Assembly: GCF_004551525.1 (NCBI RefSeq)
Contig: NZ_SATR01000024.1
Span: forward strand, 1-64,000
Source: Vibrio ouci
GTDB taxonomy: Bacteria; Pseudomonadota; Gammaproteobacteria; Enterobacterales; Vibrionaceae
Reading direction: 5' to 3'
DNA length: 64,000 nt
Shown here: piece by piece, positions 61,494 through 64,000 of the stretch
Position numbering within the stretch: position 1 is the first letter of the stretch
How the letters are laid out: every line of letters starts with the position of its first letter
Made by a program: the position numbers and the translations under genes
Notes under the pieces: model-generated
Databases searched by the model: none
Seen by the model: only the letters and a program-made list of their open reading frames with translations
What the model was told of the DNA's origin: nothing

Positions 61494-62498
61494 TTATTGG
61501 TTTAGATATGGCTTATACGCTGTTGAAGCCATCTCTTTGAATCCATCCTGCGTTTTTACGATCATAAACACGGGAATATTATTTTGCTCAGCGATTTTCA
61601 TACCTTGCTCTTCGCCAAGAACCATTAGTCCAGTAGCTAAGCCATCTGCCGTCATTGACGAGGCATCTAAAACCGTCACCGACACCACTTTATGATTGAT
61701 CGGTTTGCCTGTTGCTGGATTAATAATATGTGAGTAACGTACACCATCACGCTCAAAGTAGTTACGGTAATCGCCAGAAGTCGCGACTGCCATATCACCT
61801 GGTTCGATGATCTCTTGGATTGAGCGCTCTTCTACAGACGGCTTTTCTATCGCAATACGCCATGCCACACCTTCACGGTTGAGACCTTTGAGGCGCATTT
61901 CACCACCAACCTCAACCATGTAGTTTAGGATACCTTGAGCCTGAATGTAATCAGCCACAACATCAACCCCCCAACCTTTGGCAATCGTTGATAGATCGAC
62001 ATACAGGTTCGGGATGTCTTTTTTCAGCGTGTTGCCGTCAGCAGTCAAGTGTTGAATACCTGTCATGGCTTTACGCTCACTAAGCTCAGCATCCGTTGGC
62101 ACAACCTCAGGGCGCGCTTCAGGACCAAAGCCCCATAGGTTAACCAATGGGCCAACTGTCACATCTAAGGCACCTAGAGTAAGACCGTTAAGACGAATCG
62201 CTTCTTTCACAACAGTCGCCGTTTGTGGTGACACCTCAAATGACTCTAGCGATTCACTTTGATTAAAACGGCTTAGTTCCGAATCTTTGCGGTAAGTCGA
62301 CATCTGGTCGTTTACTTCTTCAAGTAGTCGATCAACTTCAACTTGAAGCTCTTGGGGAGAAGGCTGACCTTCGGCTGCGATGTATTTAATGTTGTAAGTC
62401 GTACCCATTGTTGGGCCACTTAAATGAATCTGCTCTACTGGTTTCTCACAACCAGCCAGTACTAACAGAGAAGCAAATGCAACAAGCCACTTTTTCAC
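61494..62498 (-). CDS. apbE: FAD:protein FMN transferase ApbE
   Basis: ApbE attaches FMN covalently to threonine in NqrB and NqrC. The 334-residue precursor is a lipoprotein: signal MKKWLVAFASLLVLAGC with lipobox LAGC. FAD-binding and catalytic segments are ALDVTVGPLVNLWGFGP, VDLSTIAKGWGVDVVADYI, YMVEVGGEMRLKGLN and SHIINPATGKPINHKVVSVT with the conserved metal-site region. It is downstream of nqrF on the same strand, separated by a repeat element and a terminator. Its substrate NqrB/C lie beyond the window edge. Confidence 0.96.
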   Translation of the reverse strand: MKKWLVAFASLLVLAGCEKPVEQIHLSGPTMGTTYNIKYIAAEGQPSPQELQVEVDRLLEEVNDQMSTYRKDSELSRFNQSESLESFEVSPQTATVVKEAIRLNGLTLGALDVTVGPLVNLWGFGPEARPEVVPTDAELSERKAMTGIQHLTADGNTLKKDIPNLYVDLSTIAKGWGVDVVADYIQAQGILNYMVEVGGEMRLKGLNREGVAWRIAIEKPSVEERSIQEIIEPGDMAVATSGDYRNYFERDGVRYSHIINPATGKPINHKVVSVTVLDASSMTADGLATGLMVLGEEQGMKIAEQNNIPVFMIVKTQDGFKEMASTAYKPYLNQ

Positions 62499-62572
62499 TT
62501 GTTAGACTCCTGTATTTTGGGGGGAACGGGAATAGCTCATACGTCTTAATCGAACGTATCGACTATTACCAT

Positions 62573-62613
62573 TCTTAAAAAAAACAATGGCTGACTAGTA
62601 AGCAGTCAGCCAT
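62573..62613 (-). terminator. Terminator downstream of the nqr operon
   Basis: A 10-bp stem ATGGCTGACT/AGTCAGCCAT with a 7-base loop is followed on the minus strand by about eight U residues. It lies past the ERIC-like element that follows nqrF, and before apbE. Confidence 0.9.
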
Positions 62614-62620
62614 CTTATAT

Positions 62621-62748
62621 ATGCAATTTCAAGTAGTTGGAGTTGTAGCTAGGCGGTAAATAAACCCAAGCCTATGAGCATAGATCTTCTATGTGATTAG
62701 GTTGGGTTTATGAAGCCAACGACGCTACAGCTTCAAATACGCTGAAAT
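62621..62748. repeat. ERIC/IRU-like palindromic repeat, about 128 bp
   Basis: The element starts ATGCAATTTCAAGTAGTTGG and ends GCTACAGCTTCAAATACGCT, and its two arms are inverted. Centre arms TAAACCCAA (62661-62669) and TTGGGTTTA (62702-62710) are perfect, with CATAGATCTTCTATG in the middle. The GCCAACGACGCTACAGCTTC segment resembles the ERIC arm AGCCAACGCACATGCAGCTT known from enterobacteria and vibrios. It begins right after the nqrF stop codon and would form a long hairpin in the mRNA 3' end. Confidence 0.75.
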
Positions 62749-63975
62749 TTAGCCGCCGAAGTCATCCAGTAGGATATTTTCATCTTCTACACCGAGATCT
62801 TTAAGCATGCCGATAACAGCCGCGTTCATCATCGGTGGACCACACATGTAGTACTCACAATCTTCAGGAGCTTCGTGATCCTTCAGGTAGTTTTCGTACA
62901 ATACGTTGTGGATGAAGCCTGTGTAACCATCCCAGTTATCTTCTGGCATAGGGTCAGACAGAGCACAGTGCCAAATGAAGTTATCATTTTCAGCTTGTAG
63001 GCCGTCAAAGTCTTCCACGTAGAACATTTCGCGCTTAGAACGTGCACCATACCAGAAAGACATCTTACGCGTAGAGTTAAGACGCTTAAGTTGGTCGAAG
63101 ATATGTGAACGCATTGGCGCCATACCTGCACCACCACCAACGAATACCATCTCGTTGTCAGTGTCTTTAGCGAAGAACTCACCAAATGGACCAGAAATCG
63201 TACACTTATCGCCCTCTTTAAGAGACCAGATAAATGAAGACATGATACCAGGTGGTACGTCAGGATTATTAGGCGGCGGCGTAGCGATACGCACGTTCAG
63301 CATAATAATGCCTTCTTCTTCAGGGTAGTTAGCCATTGAGTAAGCACGGATCGTCTCTTCGTTTACCTTAGACTCGTAACGGAACAGATTGAATTTATCC
63401 CAATCTTCACGGTACTCATCTGGTACATCGAAGTCAGCGTATTTCACGTGGTGAGCCGGCGCTTCAATCTGGATGTAACCACCAGCACGGAAAGGTACTG
63501 ATTCGCCATCTGGGATTTGTAGCTTAAGCTCTTTGATGAATGTCGCTTTGTTATCGTTAGAGATAACTGAACATTCCCACTTCTTAACGCCGAAGATCTC
63601 TTCAGGAAGCTCGATATCCATGTCAGTTTTCATTGCAACCTGACACGCTAGACGCTCACCTTCACGTGCTTCACCTTTAGTAATATGGTCAAGCTCGGTA
63701 GGTAGGATGTCGCCACCACCTGATTTAACTTTTACGCGACACTGGCCACAAGAGCCACCGCCACCACAAGCAGAAGATACGAATACGCCAGCACCTGCTA
63801 GAGCACCCAGTAGCTTGCTACCTGGTTGTGTAACGATCGCCAATGAAGGGTCATCGTTCACAGAAATTGTAATGTCACCTGATGGTACTAGTTTAGATTT
63901 AGCGAAAAGAATCACTAAAACTAGCGCCAAAATAATCAGGGTAAACATCACTACACCAAAAATAATAGTATTCAT
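62749..63975 (-). CDS. nqrF: Na+-translocating NADH:quinone reductase subunit F
   Basis: NqrF is the NADH-oxidising subunit, with a 2Fe-2S cluster and FAD. The 408-residue protein has an N-terminal membrane helix (TIIFGVVMFTLIILALVLVI). A plant-type ferredoxin domain follows, with cluster cysteines in SACGGGGSCGQCRVKV and a fourth in RLACQV. The FAD-binding motif RAYSMANYP, then NADH-domain segments FVGGGAGMAPMRSHIFD and YYMCGPPMMNAAVIGML follow. It ends in ENILLDDFGG. It is the last gene of the nqrABCDEF operon, which continues to the right beyond the window. Confidence 0.98.
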   Translation of the reverse strand: MNTIIFGVVMFTLIILALVLVILFAKSKLVPSGDITISVNDDPSLAIVTQPGSKLLGALAGAGVFVSSACGGGGSCGQCRVKVKSGGGDILPTELDHITKGEAREGERLACQVAMKTDMDIELPEEIFGVKKWECSVISNDNKATFIKELKLQIPDGESVPFRAGGYIQIEAPAHHVKYADFDVPDEYREDWDKFNLFRYESKVNEETIRAYSMANYPEEEGIIMLNVRIATPPPNNPDVPPGIMSSFIWSLKEGDKCTISGPFGEFFAKDTDNEMVFVGGGAGMAPMRSHIFDQLKRLNSTRKMSFWYGARSKREMFYVEDFDGLQAENDNFIWHCALSDPMPEDNWDGYTGFIHNVLYENYLKDHEAPEDCEYYMCGPPMMNAAVIGMLKDLGVEDENILLDDFGG

Positions 63976-63985
63976 GACTATTCCT

Positions 63986-64000
63986 TTAATTGCTGCCGTT
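63986..64000 (-). CDS. nqrE: Possible last codons of nqrE (partial)
   Basis: The minus strand just upstream of nqrF reads Asn-Gly-Ser-Asn-TAA in one frame, ending 11 bases before the nqrF ATG, with AAAGGAATAG as its ribosome-binding site in between. nqrE precedes nqrF in every nqr operon I know. Only four codons are visible, so the assignment rests on position. Confidence 0.4.
   Translation of the reverse strand, partial: NGSN

Noticed and set aside
1..64000. CRISPR arrays, prophage, tRNA or rRNA genes
   Set aside because: No regularly spaced direct repeats, phage structural genes, cloverleaf or rRNA sequence were seen; the only mobile sequence is the IS end and two palindromic repeats.

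Overview
The window is about 64 kb of a chromosomal backbone from a Vibrio species (Gammaproteobacteria, GC in the mid-40s by eye). The assignment rests on a Na+-translocating NQR tail (nqrF, apbE, nqrM), the gene orders rpsB-tsf-pyrH-frr-uppS-cdsA-dxr-rseP-bamA-skp-lpxD-fabZ-lpxA-lpxB-rnhB-dnaE-accA-tilS and gpt-frsA-crl-proB-proA, a TIGR03503-type protein beside dnaQ, and Vibrio-style palindromic intergenic repeats. Almost everything is vertically inherited housekeeping sequence. No CRISPR array, prophage, tRNA or rRNA gene was seen.

Layout. 1-160: right end of a Tn5/IS50-like IS4-family element, cut by the window edge. 0.2-8.2 kb: dnaQ/rnhA, a YafS-like methyltransferase, gloB, mltD, a Yip1-type membrane protein, a YafD-type phosphatase, glnB (PII) and a small cytochrome c. 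8.3-29.1 kb: the long leftward run from rpsB to tilS, covering translation, undecaprenyl and phospholipid synthesis, outer-membrane assembly, lipid A, DNA replication and fatty acids. 29.4-33.5 kb, rightward: map, glnD and yaeH. 33.7-39.8 kb, leftward: nrdR-ribD-ribE-ribBX-ribH-nusB-thiL-pgpA. 39.9-46.3 kb, leftward: proBA, crl, frsA, gpt and an AzgA-type purine permease. 46.33-47.36 kb: a 1-kb gap. 47.4-52.2 kb: pepD, a DUF3332 lipoprotein and the rightward trio rimB-rimK-AstE/AspA-like. 52.3-61.2 kb: a SNF-type transporter, two diguanylate cyclases, a YggN-like protein, a GreA/B-like factor, a RecQ-like helicase and SOS-controlled dinB. 61.2-64 kb: nqrM, apbE, nqrF and probably the last codons of nqrE.

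The least explained stretch is the gap at 46.33-47.36 kb. It holds an unrecognised 47-codon ORF on + (46549-46692, TTG start, strong Shine-Dalgarno) and, facing it, a probable leftward small transcript. That transcript has a CRP site, a promoter, a structured leader with GGA motifs, a 28-codon ORF with a strong Shine-Dalgarno (46810-46896) and a terminator. The two ORFs converge on one hairpin. Three PurR-like operators lie upstream of gpt, the purine permease and this gap/pepD, which points to a purine-controlled neighbourhood. Other points of interest are the RimK modification cluster, a RibB protein fused to a degenerate GTP cyclohydrolase II domain, a methionine aminopeptidase with insertions, and two diguanylate cyclases that lack the product-inhibition site.

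All calls come from reading the sequence and from memory of families; no database search was run.
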